Source: Nocardiopsis sp. CNR-923 (lineage in GTDB: Bacteria > Actinomycetota > Actinomycetes > Streptosporangiales > Streptosporangiaceae). Taken from it: a stretch of 64,000 bases of DNA. Positions 41,601 through 53,008 of the stretch are shown here, piece by piece (within the stretch, counting starts at the first letter, position 1; every line of letters starts with the position of its first letter). Below the pieces are notes generated by a model. It was not told the origin of the DNA, made no database searches, and was given only the letters and a program-made list of their open reading frames with translations. A program made the position numbers and the translations under genes. Location: assembly GCF_001942255.1 (NCBI RefSeq), contig NZ_MKKC01000062.1, positions 1-64,000 of the forward strand, written 5' to 3'.

Positions 41601-44600
41601 CGCACGGTCGTGGAGCGCCACCCGAGCCTGCGGACCAACGTGTCCATGCGCGACGGCCGCCCCGTGCAGCGCGTCCGCCCCGTCGAGGACGCGCTGCACG
41701 ACCACGCGCTCGTCGACGTCCAGGGGCGGCCGTGGGAGGAGATCCACCGGCTGATCGTCGACACCTACCGCGAGCCCTACGACCTGGAGCGCGACCCGCT
41801 GGTGCGGTTCCGGCTCTACCGCCGGGCGGACGACCACTGGGTGATCATGAAGGCGGTTCACCACATCGTCTCGGACGCGATCTCCACGTTCACGTTCATC
41901 GAGGAGCTGTTCGCGGTCTATGAGGGGCTGCGGTCGGGGCACCCCATCGAACTGCCCGACCACGCGGCCACCTACCTCGACTTCCTCAACCACCAGAACC
42001 GGTTCCTCGCCGGTCCCGACGCGGCGCGGATGCGCGAGTACTGGATCGACCACCTGCCGGAGGAGACTCCCGCGCTCGACCTGCCCACGGACCGGCCGCG
42101 CCCGCTCGTGCAGACCAACAACGGCGCCTCGGAGTTCTTCACGCTCGACGCCGACCTGAGCGCACGCGTGCGCGCGCTGGCCGAGGACCGCGGCGTCACG
42201 GTGTTCGTGGTCCTGCTCAGCGCCTACTACCTGTTCCTCCAGCGCTACTCCGGCCAGGACGACCTGATCGTCGGCAGCCCGGTGACCGGCCGCACCAGCC
42301 CGGAGTTCGCGTCGGTGTACGGGTACTTCGTCAACCCGCTGCCCCTGCGCACCGACCTGTCGGGCGATCCCGCCGTCGCCGAACTGCTCGACCGGGTGCG
42401 CACGACCGTTCTGGGCGGTCTGGACCACCAGGAGTACCCGTTCGTGCTGCTGGTGGACGAGCTGGGACTGCAACACGACCCCAGCCGGTCCGCCGTCTTC
42501 CAGGCGATGTTCATCCTGCTCACGCACAGCGTGTCCACGGAACGGCACGGGTACCGGCTGGAGTACGTCGAACTGCCGGAGGAGGAGGGCCAGTTCGACC
42601 TGACCCTCTCCGCCTACGAGGAGGCGGCCGACGGCCTGTTCCACTGCGTGTTCAAGTACAACACCGACCTGTTCGACGCCGAGACCGTGCGGCGGATGCT
42701 GTCGCACTACGTGAACCTGCTCCGGGGACTGACGCGGGGCCCCGTCGACCAGCCGGTGTCGCGTCTGTCGATGCTTGAGGACGCGGAGCGGGAGCTCATC
42801 GTCGACCGTTGGAGCGGGCGGCGCGTGCCCGCCGAGCGCGCCGAGCCCGTCCACGTCCTGTTCGAACGGGCGGCGGCCGCGGCGCCGGACGCCGTCGCGG
42901 TGTCGGCTCCGACCGAGTCGGGCGACACGAGCGTGCTCTCCTACGGGGAGCTGGACGAGCGGTCGGCCCGCCTCGCCGCCCACCTGCGCGCGAGCGGCGT
43001 GGGGGCGGGATCGGTCGTGGCGCTGTGCATGGAGAAGTCACCGGAGCTGGTGACCCTGGTGCTGGCGGTGCTCCGAGCGGGGGCCGCCTACCTCCCCCTG
43101 GATCCGGGGTACCCGGTGGAGCGGCTCTCAGCCCTGGTGGAGGCGTCCGAGGCACGGCTGCTCGTGACCGATGACCAGGGAGCGGACCGGCTGGCCGGGG
43201 CGCCGGTCACGGTGGTGTCCGCGGCCGACCTCCTGCTCACCTGTCAGGCGCCCACCGCCGGTCGAGCGGTCGCGGCCCCCGAGCCGACGCCCGCCGACGA
43301 GGACTCCGAGGACCCCACCGCCTACCTGGTGTCGACCTCGGGCTCCACCGGCCGGCCGAAGCTGGTCCGCGTCGGCCACACCAACCTGGCCGCGGCCTAC
43401 GCGGGCTGGCGCGACGCCTACCGTCTGGAGGATGACGCGCGCGTCCATCTCCAGATGGCGAGCCCGGCGTTCGACGTGTTCACCGGCGACCTGGTCCGGG
43501 CCCTGTGCTCGGGCGGAACGCTGGTGCTGGCCTCGCGCGAACTCCTGCTGAACTCGGCGTTGCTCTACGACACGATGGTCCGCGAGCGGGTGGACTGCGG
43601 TGAGTTCGTCCCCTCGGTGGTGCGCGGACTGATGGCGCACTGCGAGCGCGACGGCCGTTCCCTGGACTTCATGCGGCTGCTGGTGGTCGGCTCCGACGTG
43701 TGGAAGAACGAGGAGTACCTGCGGCTGCGAGCGGTGTGCGGGCGCGACACCCGGGTGGTCAACTCCTACGGGCTGAGCGAGGCGACCATCGACACCACAT
43801 GGTTCGAGGGGGCGGTGGACTCCGCCGACCCCGGCAGGACGGTGCCGATCGGACGGCCCTTCCCCGGCAGCGCGGTCTACGTCCTGGACGGTGGCGGCGA
43901 ACCCGTGCCGCCCGGCGTGACCGGGGAGCTGTGGGTCGGGGGGACCGGCGTCGCCCACGGGTACGCGGGTGACCCGGAGCTGACGCGGGAGCGGTTCGTC
44001 GCCCTCCCCCTCCCCTCTCCCTCCACCGCCCAGGGGGACGCTCCGGAGCAGCGGGTGCGCCTGTACCGGACCGGCGACCTCGCCCGATGGGACGCCACCG
44101 GAGTCCTGCACCTGATCGGCCGGGCCGACTCCCAGGTCAAGGTGCGTGGCCACCGGATCGAGATCGGTGAGATCGAGTCGCGGCTGGCCGCCTGGCCCGG
44201 GCTGGAGCAGGCGGTGGTGACGGTGCGCGCCGACGCGGCCGGAAACACCAGCCTGCGCGCGTACTGCGTCCCGATGCCGGGGACCGTCCTCGACGTACGG
44301 GAGCTGCGCCGACACCTGGCGGCGACGCTGCCGACCTTCATGATCCCCGCGGCGTTCGTGGAGATGGCGGAGCTGCCGGTGACCGCCAACGGAAAGGTGG
44401 ACACCAACGCCCTACCCGCCCCGCGCCCGAGACCCGCGACCGGGCGCACGAACCACCCGTCACCCTCTACGAGACCCGGATGGCCGAGCACTGGCGGGAG
44501 CTGCTGAGCGTCGGGGAGATCGGGCAGCGGGACGACTTCTTCGAACTCGGCGGCGGTTCGGTCCTGCTGATCGAACTGGTCCACCGCCTCCAGCACGAGT

Positions 44601-45392
44601 TCAACGCCACGATCCTGGTCAGCGACCTGTTCCGGGCCACCACCCTGCACGGTATGGCGGCCACCCTGGAGGGGGTGGTCACCGGGCGGATCGACGGGGC
44701 CGGACCCTATCTGGACTTCAACAGGGACGTGGACGGGCCGCACGTGTTCTGCTTCCCGCCCGCCGGGGGCCACGGGCTGGTGTACCGGCGTCTGGCCGAG
44801 CACCTGCCCAACCACCGCCTGGTGGCGTTCAACCACCTGGGAGGCGACGACAAGGTGGCCCGCTACGCCGATCTCGTCGAGTCCGTCCAGGACGGGGGGC
44901 CTACCGCCTCCTCGGCTACTCGCTCGGCGGGAACCTGGCCTCGAGGTGGCCAAGGAGTTGGAGAGCCGCGGGCGGCGGGTACGGGACGTGGTCGCCGTGG
45001 ACGCCTACCGGGTCCGCGAGGAGTTCGAGTTCGGCGAGGAGCACCTGGCGGTGTTCGAGCTCGAACTCGGCGAGCACCTGCGCAAGCACACCGGGTCGGA
45101 GGTCGTGGCGGCCGAGACGCTGGAGCAGGCACGCGAGTACATCGGCTTCTGCGCCCGCAGGCCCAACACCGGAACGGTGGCGGCGCGGATCACGGTCGTG
45201 GCGGACGAGAAGAAGGCCGACCTGTTCGCGGAGGGCGAGGAGGGGGCCTGGCACGGGTCCTCGTCCACGGCCACCGTGGTGCTGGCCGGGTCCGGCGAGC
45301 ACGCCGACATGCTCGACGACGAACACCTGCGGTTCAACGCGGGGCTGATCCGCGAGGTCCTCGCCGAGGAGGCCGACCATGGCACCGTCTGA
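35691..45392 (+). pseudogene. Iterative PKS-NRPS of the polycyclic tetramate macrolactam type, six frameshifts as read
   Basis: About 3230 residues; ATG 35691 follows AAGGA. Order: KS 35.7-37.0 kb (DTACSSS, active Cys at 36243; HGTSTPVGDPVE; NIGHTESAAG), AT 37.3-38.3 (GHSTGEAA, Ser at 37601), DH 38.4-39.2 (HRIQGKAVFP), KR 40.3-41.0 (GAFGALGR; SSVAG, NYAAGN), ACP 41.2-41.4 (GVDSLLAM), C 41.5-42.7 (HHIVSDA), A 42.8-44.4, PCP 44.5-44.7 (LGGGSVLL), TE 44.7-45.4 (GYSLGG). This is the architecture of ikarugamycin/HSAF-type synthases, which make two hexaketide chains and join them to the two amines of ornithine before tetramate release. The A-domain pocket fits ornithine (D-V-G-E...I-D). Breaks near 37590, 38820, 40535, 44445, 44898 and 44940 each need about one base. 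Confidence 0.9.
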
Positions 45393-47091
45393 GACTCCGA
45401 ACCCGGCCGCGGACGGAACCGCGGCCACCGACTGGACCCGCCGTGAACGGGACGCGGGTACGCCGCCCCGGGTGCTCATCGTGGGGGGCGGCATGGGTGG
45501 CCTGTCCACCGGCTGTTACTCCCGGATGAGCGGGGCACGGACCCTGATCCTGGAGAAGCACGTCCTGCCCGGCGGATGCTGCACGGCCTGGTCCCGGGAG
45601 GGCTACGTCTTCGACTACACGATCGAGTGGCTGACCGGGACCGGTCGGGGCAACGACGCGGCGCGTATCTGGCGCGAGCTGGGAGCCCTGGACGGCAAGA
45701 CGGTCACGGACTTCGAGATGTTCAACCGGGTGGTCGGCGAGGACGGCCGGGAGGTGGTGTTCTACCACGACCCGGACCGGCTGGAGGAACACCTCCTGGA
45801 GGTGTCCCCCGGTGACGCGGGTCCGATCCGCGAGCTCTGCCGCGACCTTCGCGGGTTCGTCCGGCTCAACCACTACCCGTTCCTCACCCCGCCCGTGCTG
45901 CGCACGTTCCGGGAACGGCTGAGGGCGGCCCGGGAGATCCTGCCGGGGTTCCGGCTGATGTGGCGCACCGCCACCACACCGATGGAGAAGTTCGCGGAGC
46001 GGTTCCAGGACCCGTTGGTGCGCCGCGCCCTGCCGAACATCTTCTTCCAGGACCACGAGGTGTTCCCGGTACTGCCGTACCTGTTCAACCTGGCCAGCGC
46101 CCACCACCACAACGCCGGGTTCCCACAGGGCGGATCGCTGGGGCTGGCCCGGTCGGTGGCCGAGCGGTACACGTCCCTGGGCGGGGAGATCGCCTACCGC
46201 GCCCGGGCCACGCGGGTACTGGTGGAGGACGGACGCGCGGTGGGGGTCGAGCTGAGGGACGGCCGCCGGTTCTACGGCGAGCACGTGGTGTGCGCGTGCG
46301 ACGGGGTGACGGTCCTGAAGAAGCTCCTCGGCGGCGAGCACACCAGCCCGACCCTGGACGCCCTGTTCGAGCGGCTGCTGCACCAACCCGAGGTGCTCTA
46401 CCCGGGGGTGGTGTCCGCGTTCGTCGGCTTCAAGGGCGACCTGCCCCCCGAGACGGCGCACAGCACCACCTACCTGCTGCCTGAACGGGAGGCCGCGCGG
46501 CTGCCGTCCTGCTCCCAGAACAGCCTCGTGGTGCAGCTGCGATCCCGGTACGCGGACGGGTTCGCCCCACCGGGGAAATCGGTCATCCACTGCACCTACT
46601 TCAGCGACTACGGGTACTGGAAGGAGCTGCGCACGAACGACCGGCGCGGGTACCGGGCGCGCAAGGCCGAGGTCGCCGACTTCGTGCGGGCGTTCCTGGA
46701 GGACCGGCACCCGGGTCTGGGCGAGCGGATCGAGCTGGTGGACGTGGCCACCCCGGTCACGACCGAGCGTTACACCGGCAACCGGCACGGCAGCATCCTG
46801 GGCTGGAAGTCGTTCACGGAGGCCGACGACCTGCTGACGAAGCTGGTCAACAAGGACCGGATGAGCATCCCGGGGTTGGCCGGACTCACCCTGGCCGGAC
46901 ACTGGTTCAGCGGCGGCAGCCTCATTCTGGCCGCCTCCTCGGGCCGGTTCGCGACGCAGTTCCTCTGCCGCGATCTGGGGCTGCGCTTTCGGGCGTGGGA
47001 GAGCGAGGGCGGCGAGCCCTGGCATCCCGGAAAGTGGGGGGACCTGCCCCAACTGGACGCGTGGGACGAACGATGGGCGGAGGCACGATGA
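45379..47091 (+). CDS. PTM phytoene-desaturase-like FAD oxidoreductase, first copy
   Basis: 570 residues. ATG 45379 overlaps the end of the megasynthase by 14 bases. The FAD motif VLIVGGGMGGLSTGCYSR is followed by LILEKHVLPGGCCTAW, as in carotenoid desaturases and PTM cyclases. The C-terminus GLTLAGHWFSGGSLILAASS completes the FAD site. In PTM pathways such enzymes reduce and cyclise the tetramate polyene to build the first carbocycles (FtdC/PtmB-like). The frame is intact throughout. The adjacent second copy is translationally coupled. Confidence 0.88.
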   Translation: MAPSETPNPAADGTAATDWTRRERDAGTPPRVLIVGGGMGGLSTGCYSRMSGARTLILEKHVLPGGCCTAWSREGYVFDYTIEWLTGTGRGNDAARIWRELGALDGKTVTDFEMFNRVVGEDGREVVFYHDPDRLEEHLLEVSPGDAGPIRELCRDLRGFVRLNHYPFLTPPVLRTFRERLRAAREILPGFRLMWRTATTPMEKFAERFQDPLVRRALPNIFFQDHEVFPVLPYLFNLASAHHHNAGFPQGGSLGLARSVAERYTSLGGEIAYRARATRVLVEDGRAVGVELRDGRRFYGEHVVCACDGVTVLKKLLGGEHTSPTLDALFERLLHQPEVLYPGVVSAFVGFKGDLPPETAHSTTYLLPEREAARLPSCSQNSLVVQLRSRYADGFAPPGKSVIHCTYFSDYGYWKELRTNDRRGYRARKAEVADFVRAFLEDRHPGLGERIELVDVATPVTTERYTGNRHGSILGWKSFTEADDLLTKLVNKDRMSIPGLAGLTLAGHWFSGGSLILAASSGRFATQFLCRDLGLRFRAWESEGGEPWHPGKWGDLPQLDAWDERWAEAR

Positions 47092-48812
47092 GGGATCGGC
47101 GTCAGAGCACGACGCGCGGCGGAACCGCGGCGCGGCCCCGGGAGTCGATGATCATCGTCGGCGGCGGGCTGGGCGGGCTGTCCACCGGCGTGTACGCGCG
47201 GATGAACGGGTACCGGACGCGGATCTTCGAGATGCACGAGATCCCCGGCGGGTGCTGCACGGCCTGGGACAAGGGCGACTTCACCTTCGACTGGTGCGTG
47301 AGCTGGCTGCTCGGCAACGGACCCGGCAGCGAGATGCACCAGATCTGGATGGAACTGGGGGCGCTCCAGGGCAAGGAGATGCGCCACTTCGACGTGTTCA
47401 ACGTCGTGCGGGGGCAGGACGGGCGGAAGGTGTACTTCTACTCGGACCCGGACCGGCTGGAGGCGCACCTGCTCGACCTGTCCCCCGCCGACGCCCGGGT
47501 CATCCGCGACTTCTGTCAGGGGTTGCGGCGGTTCATCCGGTGCCTGCGCGTCTACCCGTTCCTGAAGCCGGTGGGACTGATGGGTCCGGTGGAGCGCACG
47601 CGCATGATGTCGAAGTTCATCCCGTACTTCAACGTCATCCGCAAGTCGATCACGGTGCTGATGCGCGACTACTCCCAGCGGTTCACCGACCCGCTGCTCA
47701 CGGACGCGTTCAACCACATCCTGTACGAGAAGCACCCCAACTTCCCCGTGCTGCCGTTCTACTTCCAGCTCGCGGCGCACGCCGGGCGCGCCGCGGGCGT
47801 CCCCGAGGGCGGTTCGCTCGGCCTGGCGCGCTCGATCGAGGACCGCTACCGGCGGCTGGGCGGTGAGATCAGCTACACGCCCGGGTCGAGGAGATCCTGG
47901 TGGAGGACCACCGTGCCGTGGGCGTACGGCTCAGCGACGGCAGCGAGCACCGCGCGGACATCGTGGTGGCGGCGTGCGACGGGTACACGACCATGCACGA
48001 GCTGCTGAAGGGCCGCTACCTCAACGAGGAGTACCACCGCCTCTACACGCGGACCATCCACGAACCGGAGATGGTCTTCCCCGGGTACTTCTCGATCTTC
48101 CTGGGCCTGAGCGAGGAGTTCGCCGACGCGACCCGTGCACGACCTATCTGCTGACTGAGGAGGAGGCCGCGCCGCTGCTCGGCATCCGGCACCCGAGCGT
48201 CAACGTCCAGTTCCGCAGCACCCACTATCCGGAGCTGTCGCCGCCGGGGACGGCGGTGGTCTACGCGACGTACTTCTGCGACATCGAACCGTGGCGCGAG
48301 CTGAGCACCGGTCCCGAACGGTCGAGCCGACTGCACCGGGGTGAGGAGGTGCACACGCTGCCGGTGCGACGCGGCCGGGACTACGTCCGCGCCAAGCGAC
48401 GGGTGGCCGAAGCCTGGTGGAGATGGTCGACCGTCGCCATCCGGGGCTGCGCGAGGCGGTCAGGGTGCGCGACATCGCCACGCCGCTCACCCAGGTCCGC
48501 TACACGGGCAACCTGGACGGAACGGTGCTCGGCTGGCAACCGTTCGTGGAGGGCGGCGAGACGCTGGAGGAGCTGGTGAAGAAGTATGGCCCCGGACTGC
48601 CGGGCCTGGAGGGGTTCTACATGTCCGGAGTGTGGGCGACCACCGGCGGGCTGATCCGCGCCGCCGCGGCCGGTCGGCACGTGATGCAGTTCGTCTGCCG
48701 TGACGACGGACGTGAGTTCCGCGCGGAGGTGGACGAGAACGCGCCCCCGCCCACCCACCGGCTCATCCCGGTCGGACCGCGCTCGGGGCCGAGGCCGAAG
48801 GCGCGGACGTAG
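47088..48812 (+). pseudogene. PTM phytoene-desaturase-like FAD oxidoreductase, second copy, three frameshifts as read
   Basis: About 575 residues. ATG 47088 overlaps the stop of the first copy (ATGA). The FAD motif is MIIVGGGLGGLSTGVYARM, then IPGGCCTAWDKGDF. Breaks near 47880, 48140 and 48412 divide it, but similarity to the first copy continues in the next frame each time (YTGNLDGTVLGWQPFVEGG, GLEGFYMSGVWATTGG). Presence of two such enzymes is typical of PTMs with a 5-5 (or, with a further reductase, 5-5-6 or 5-6-5) ring system. The P450 remnant is convergent, overlapping the tail. Confidence 0.82.
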
Positions 48813-48879
48813 CGACGGATGTCCGGGCGGCCGCGTCTCCTGACGCGGCCGCCCTGGCGTGCCGTCCGCGGTTCCTCAC

Positions 48880-49410
48880 CAGGTGACGGGACTCGAAGTC
48901 GGTCCGGGCGTACCGGACCAGCCCGCCTCCGTTCCGGCCCATGGTGCGCACGATCTCCTCCACCGCGTCCGGGATGCGTGCGGGCTCCTTGCGGAGCCGC
49001 TCCCACTGGTCGCGGTGGGCCATCAGCCGGGCGACGCCGGTCGTCATGGCCATTTTGGTGGTCTCCTCCCCGGCGAAGAAGAGCACCATGGCCAGTCGGA
49101 CGATCCCTTCGCCGCTGGTGCCGCCCGCGGCTCGCAGGCCGGAGATCACGTTCTCGCCGGCCCCGGGCCGGCACGCCGCCACCAACCGGTGGATGTACCC
49201 GAGGAGCGCGCGCAGGCCCTCCGCCGCCCGCGCGGGGTCAACGGCCGCCTCGGCGAGCGCGACGAACTCCGTGTGCCCCTCGGCGGGCACACCGAGGAGT
49301 TCGGCGATGGCCCGGGTGGGGACGACCGCCGTGACGTGCCGCCTGAGGTCGGCGGGCGGCCCCGCCTGCTCCAGGCCGTGCAGGCAGGAGAAACGGTGAC
49401 GGCTTTCCAC
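48880..49410 (-). pseudogene. Cytochrome P450 remnant
   Basis: Only the middle of a P450 remains: VVPTRAIAELLGVPAE of the E-F region, the oxygen-binding I-helix as LFFAGEETT, and the start of the ExxR area (PDAVEEIVRTMGRNGGGL). The N-terminal 150-180 residues and the haem-binding FxxGxxxC loop are absent. After about 48900 the frame has no P450 similarity. It lies next to the PTM genes, and some PTM clusters do end in a P450 gene, so a lost tailoring step is possible but not shown. Confidence 0.75.
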
Positions 49411-49429
49411 AGGCCCGGTTCCGCTCCTG

Positions 49430-50029
49430 TCAGTCGACGAACAACGCGTCCAACCGCGAGTCGAGCACCCGAGCGGCCTCCTCCCCCGTCACCTGTCCCA
49501 GGAGCAACTGGGCGCGCATCCCCTCCACCAGCGCGAGCAGTGCGGCCGCTTCCAGACCGGCGTCCGGTTCGGTCCCGGTCCGGCCTTCGTCGGTCCCCCG
49601 GCGGATGAGGTACTCCAGCGTCTCCCGGACACCGGTGTAGGCGCGGTGCACGCGCCGGGCCAGCTCGGGTTCGACGAGGGCACGCGCTTGGAAGGCCACT
49701 CCGACCCTCAGGCCGTCCACCCGCCGCGCGTCCTCACCGAGCAGCCCGCCGAGGATGAGTCGCACCACCTCCCTGGGGGAGAGGGGGCCGGGCCGTTCCT
49801 CCAGCGACGCGCGGACCCGGGCCATGTCGCGCTCGCCCGCGTACTCCAGCGTGAAGGCGAGCATCTCGCCCTTGGTCCTGAAGTAGTGCTGCACCCGGCC
49901 CATCGACACCCCCGCCTGGGCCGCGACGTCCCGCAGGCTCGCCGCCTCCAGCCCCCGGGCCGAGACGAGCGCGCACACCGCCTCCGCGATCTGGACCCGC
50001 CGCTGCTGGTGGTCGACCTGCTTGGGCAT
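49430..50029 (-). CDS. TetR-family regulator
   Basis: 199 residues from ATG 50029 (GGGGGAGCC before it). The N-terminal helix-turn-helix is RRVQIAEAVCALVSARGLEA then SLRDVAAQAGVSMGRVQHYF. The C-terminal domain resembles BetI-type regulators. It is on the same strand as and upstream of the P450 remnant and 176 bases from the amino-acid oxidase gene, which has the same orientation. Its target could be the P450/PTM region. Confidence 0.88.
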   Translation of the reverse strand: MPKQVDHQQRRVQIAEAVCALVSARGLEAASLRDVAAQAGVSMGRVQHYFRTKGEMLAFTLEYAGERDMARVRASLEERPGPLSPREVVRLILGGLLGEDARRVDGLRVGVAFQARALVEPELARRVHRAYTGVRETLEYLIRRGTDEGRTGTEPDAGLEAAALLALVEGMRAQLLLGQVTGEEAARVLDSRLDALFVD

Positions 50030-50205
50030 GGCTCCCCCGTCCTTCCCGTACACCCGCATTGCACCACATCCGTCACTCCGGGTGTCGGTGCGCACGCATC
50101 GCGTCGCGTGTACCGGTCAGGGGGGTCGCGCTAGCGTGCGCGCCGGGCGCGCCACCCCGCCGCCCGGTCGCCCGGTCGCCCGTGCCGCCGACGTGATCGG
50201 TTCGC

Positions 50206-51474
50206 TTAGGGAGTGTGTCGCCGGGGGCCGAAGCGGTCGGCACGGAAGGGCTCCAGGACCGCGGGGCGCACCCGTCGACCAGGAAGGTCGCGAGCGCCTC
50301 GGCCGCCGGGCCCGACAGCGTCAGGCCGAGCATGGAGTAGCCGGTGGCCAGGTAGGCGTTGGCGTACCCGGGCACACGGTCGACCACGGGCAGGCCGTCC
50401 GGCGCCAGGGGTCGGTCCCCCGCCCACGCGTGCCGCCGGTCCGTCCAGTCCACCCCGACGACCATGGGCGCCGCGCCGCGCGTGATGGCGTCGATCCGCT
50501 CCGGGACCGGCCGTGCGGGACCGCGCCGGAAGTCCATCCCGCCCGACACGCGCAGCCTGCCGCCCATCGGGGCGCACGCCACGTGCGCGTCGAGCAGCAG
50601 GGTGGACGCGTGCGGCAACCGCTCGGCGGGCACGTCGAAGCTGTACCCCCGGCCGCCGACCACCGGCAGGCGCCGCCCCAGCCGGGTGGCGAGCGCGCCG
50701 GCCTTGGCGCCGGTGGCGATGACGAGGGCGCCGACCCGACGCTCCCCAGCCGTGGTCGTGACCGCCTCCACCTCCCCGCCCCGCGCGCTCACCCCCGTCA
50801 CGGCCACGCCCTCGTCCACGCGGACGCCCTCGGCGCGCAGGTGGGCGGTCAGACCGGCGACGAGACTGTCCGGCTCGGTCTGGACGTGATCGCGCAGGAG
50901 CACCCCGGCCCGCACCCGGCCGGAAAGCGCCGGTTCGACCTCGCGCAGTTCGTCGCCGCCCAGCACGGTGGCGGGCAGGTCGAATCCCGCCTGGCGCAGG
51001 GGGTCGAGGGAGCCGAGGTAGGCCTCGGCCGCGCGCGGGTCCTGGGCGACGGCGAGGAAGTCCGTGCGGGTGCGGGTGAACTCCACGCCGTCCTCGGCGA
51101 GCTGGTCCAGCAGGGGGAAGGTGCGTCTGCCCAGCATGGCCAGGGCGCGGGCGCGCGGGCGTGGCGGGCGGGGGTGCAGTTGCGCAGGAACCGCAGGAAC
51201 CAGGGGGTGAGGAGGGGCAGCGCGTCGGGGGCGATGCGCAGCGGGGCGTCCGGGTCGCGGAAGGCGCGCACGGCGTCGCCGAGCAGGACGGGGTCGGGGA
51301 CCGGGCCGGCCTGGGCGGGGTTGACCCAGCCCGCGTTGCCGTGGGAGGCGCCGCCCCCGGATGGCGGGACTCCACGACCGCCACGTCGATCCCGCGGCGG
51401 CGCAACTGGTGGGCGACGTTGAGGCCGGCGACGCCCGCGCCGACGACGAGCACCCGACTCATACCCTCTGTCAT
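50206..51474 (-). pseudogene. DadA-like FAD-dependent amino-acid oxidase/dehydrogenase, frameshifted as read
   Basis: About 423 residues from ATG 51474 (AAGGA eight bases before). The Rossmann motif RVLVVGAGVAGLNVAHQLRR is followed, after a break near 51355, by GGGASHGNAGWVNPAQAGPV, the DadA-type substrate loop. A break near 51160 leads into RRTFPLLDQLAEDGVEF. The C-terminal YLATGYSMLGLTLSGPAAEAL is typical of D-amino-acid dehydrogenases. A last shift near 50255 restores the natural end PFRADRFGPRRHTP before TAA 50208-50206. It would oxidise D-amino acids or similar amines, passing electrons to a quinone or oxygen. Confidence 0.82.
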
Positions 51475-51632
51475 GAGAGCAATCCTTTCGGTGACCAAAC
51501 CCCGTGGTGGTGCAGTGCCCGCGTGGACGGGTGGGAAACGGCCCTTCGGGGTGGCGCGGGCGGGGCTACCGGACGGTAGGAATGGAGGCGGTGCGCACCG
51601 GCCGCCACCCCACGACCCCGAGGAGAGCCCCG

Positions 51633-52439
51633 ATGACCCCCACCAGCCCCGCCAGAACCGCGCTCGTGACCGGTGCGTCGTCCGGTATCGGCGCGGCCGT
51701 CGCCGCCGCCCTGGTCCAGCGCGGGTACCGCGTGTACGGGACCAGCCGCGCGCCCGAGGCGGTCGCGGCCCCGGTCCCCGGCGTGGAGTACCTGGCCCTG
51801 GACCTGACCGACCCCGCCTCGATCGAGGCGTGCGCGACCGCCGCGGGTCCGGTCGACGTACTGGTCAACAATGCCGGGGAGAGCCAGAGCGGCCCCCTGG
51901 AGGAACTGCCGGCGGACGCCGTGGAGCGGCTGTTCCGGATCAACGTGTTCGGGGCGGTGCGCCTGACCCAACTCGTGCTGCCCGGGATGCGGGAGCGCCG
52001 GTACGGTCGCGTGGTGATGGTGGGATCGATGCTGGCGAGCTTCCCGCTGGCGTTCCGGTCGTCGTACGTGGCGTCCAAGGCGGCGCTCAAGGGGTTCGCC
52101 GACGCCCTGCGCCGGGAGGTGTCGCCGTACGGGGTCGGTGTGACCACGGTGGAGCCGGGGTCGATCAGCACGGGCATCAGCGAGCGCCGCACCGAGTACG
52201 TGGGGGCGGCCTCCCCGTTCGCCGACGAGTACCGGACGATGCTGGGCGCGCTCAACGCCAACGAGGCGCGGGGGATCCCGGCGGACGCGGTGGCCCGAAC
52301 GATCGTCCGCGCGGTCGAGTCCGACCCGCCGCGCCCGTTCTACGCCGTGGGCAGCAACGCGCCGCTGGTGTTCGCCCTGCGGCGGCTGTTCCCGCGTTCG
52401 TTGGTGCTGCGGATGGTCGCGCGCAGGCACGGGCTCTGA
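51633..52439 (+). CDS. Short-chain dehydrogenase/reductase
   Basis: 268 residues from ATG 51633 after GAGGAG. Cofactor motif [18 protein letters not shown], then NNAGES and the catalytic set Ser (VGSMLA), Tyr and Lys ([13 protein letters not shown]). Typical classical SDR. The N-terminal acidic/basic residues do not fix NAD or NADP preference. It is divergent from the amino-acid oxidase and followed by a glyoxalase in the same direction with 82 bases between. Substrate unknown. Confidence 0.92.
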   Translation: MTPTSPARTALVTGASSGIGAAVAAALVQRGYRVYGTSRAPEAVAAPVPGVEYLALDLTDPASIEACATAAGPVDVLVNNAGESQSGPLEELPADAVERLFRINVFGAVRLTQLVLPGMRERRYGRVVMVGSMLASFPLAFRSSYVASKAALKGFADALRREVSPYGVGVTTVEPGSISTGISERRTEYVGAASPFADEYRTMLGALNANEARGIPADAVARTIVRAVESDPPRPFYAVGSNAPLVFALRRLFPRSLVLRMVARRHGL

Positions 52440-52521
52440 CACGGGCGGCGGGTTCCACGGGGGCGTCGGCGGTCTCCGGCAGGATGTGGTGGGCCACCCA
52501 CAGCGACTCGGGGAGTCCACC

Positions 52522-52962
52522 GTGAAACAGCAGGTCCACTTCATCACCCTCGCCACCGCCGACCTCGACGCGGCCCGGTCCTTCTACTGCGACGGCCTCG
52601 GCTGGCAGCGCCTGCTGGACGTGCCGGGCGAGATCGTCTTCTTCCAGATCGCGCCGGGTGTGGTGCTGGGGCTGTTCGACGCCGAGAAGTTCGACCGCGA
52701 CCTCGGCGGCGCGGCGGGCGTGACCGGGACGACCGGCGCGTCGGGGGTGACGCTCGCGCACAACGTCGGCGGGCCCGAGGAGGTGGAGGAGACCGTGGCG
52801 CTGATGCTGGCCGCGGGCGGGACGGTGCTCAAGCGCCCCCAGCCCGGAGAGTTCGGCGGCATCTTCCACGCCCACGTGCAGGACCCGAACGGGGTGGTGT
52901 GGGAGATCGCGCACAACCCGGGGTGGCGGATCGACGAGAACGGCGACGTGGTCTTCGGCTGA
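52522..52962 (+). CDS. Glyoxalase/VOC-superfamily protein
   Basis: 146 residues from GTG 52522, GGGAG nearby. It has the VOC beta-alpha-beta-beta-beta units [20 protein letters not shown] and [20 protein letters not shown], ending [20 protein letters not shown]. Members include glyoxalases, dioxygenases and antibiotic-binding resistance proteins. The metal ligands His and Glu of the second half are present, so an enzyme or binding role is possible. Precise activity not assigned. Confidence 0.88.
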   Translation: MKQQVHFITLATADLDAARSFYCDGLGWQRLLDVPGEIVFFQIAPGVVLGLFDAEKFDRDLGGAAGVTGTTGASGVTLAHNVGGPEEVEETVALMLAAGGTVLKRPQPGEFGGIFHAHVQDPNGVVWEIAHNPGWRIDENGDVVFG

Positions 52963-53008
52963 CCGGCCGATAGGTTGGGCCCGGATCGAACAACGCGAAG
53001 GGTGCGAC

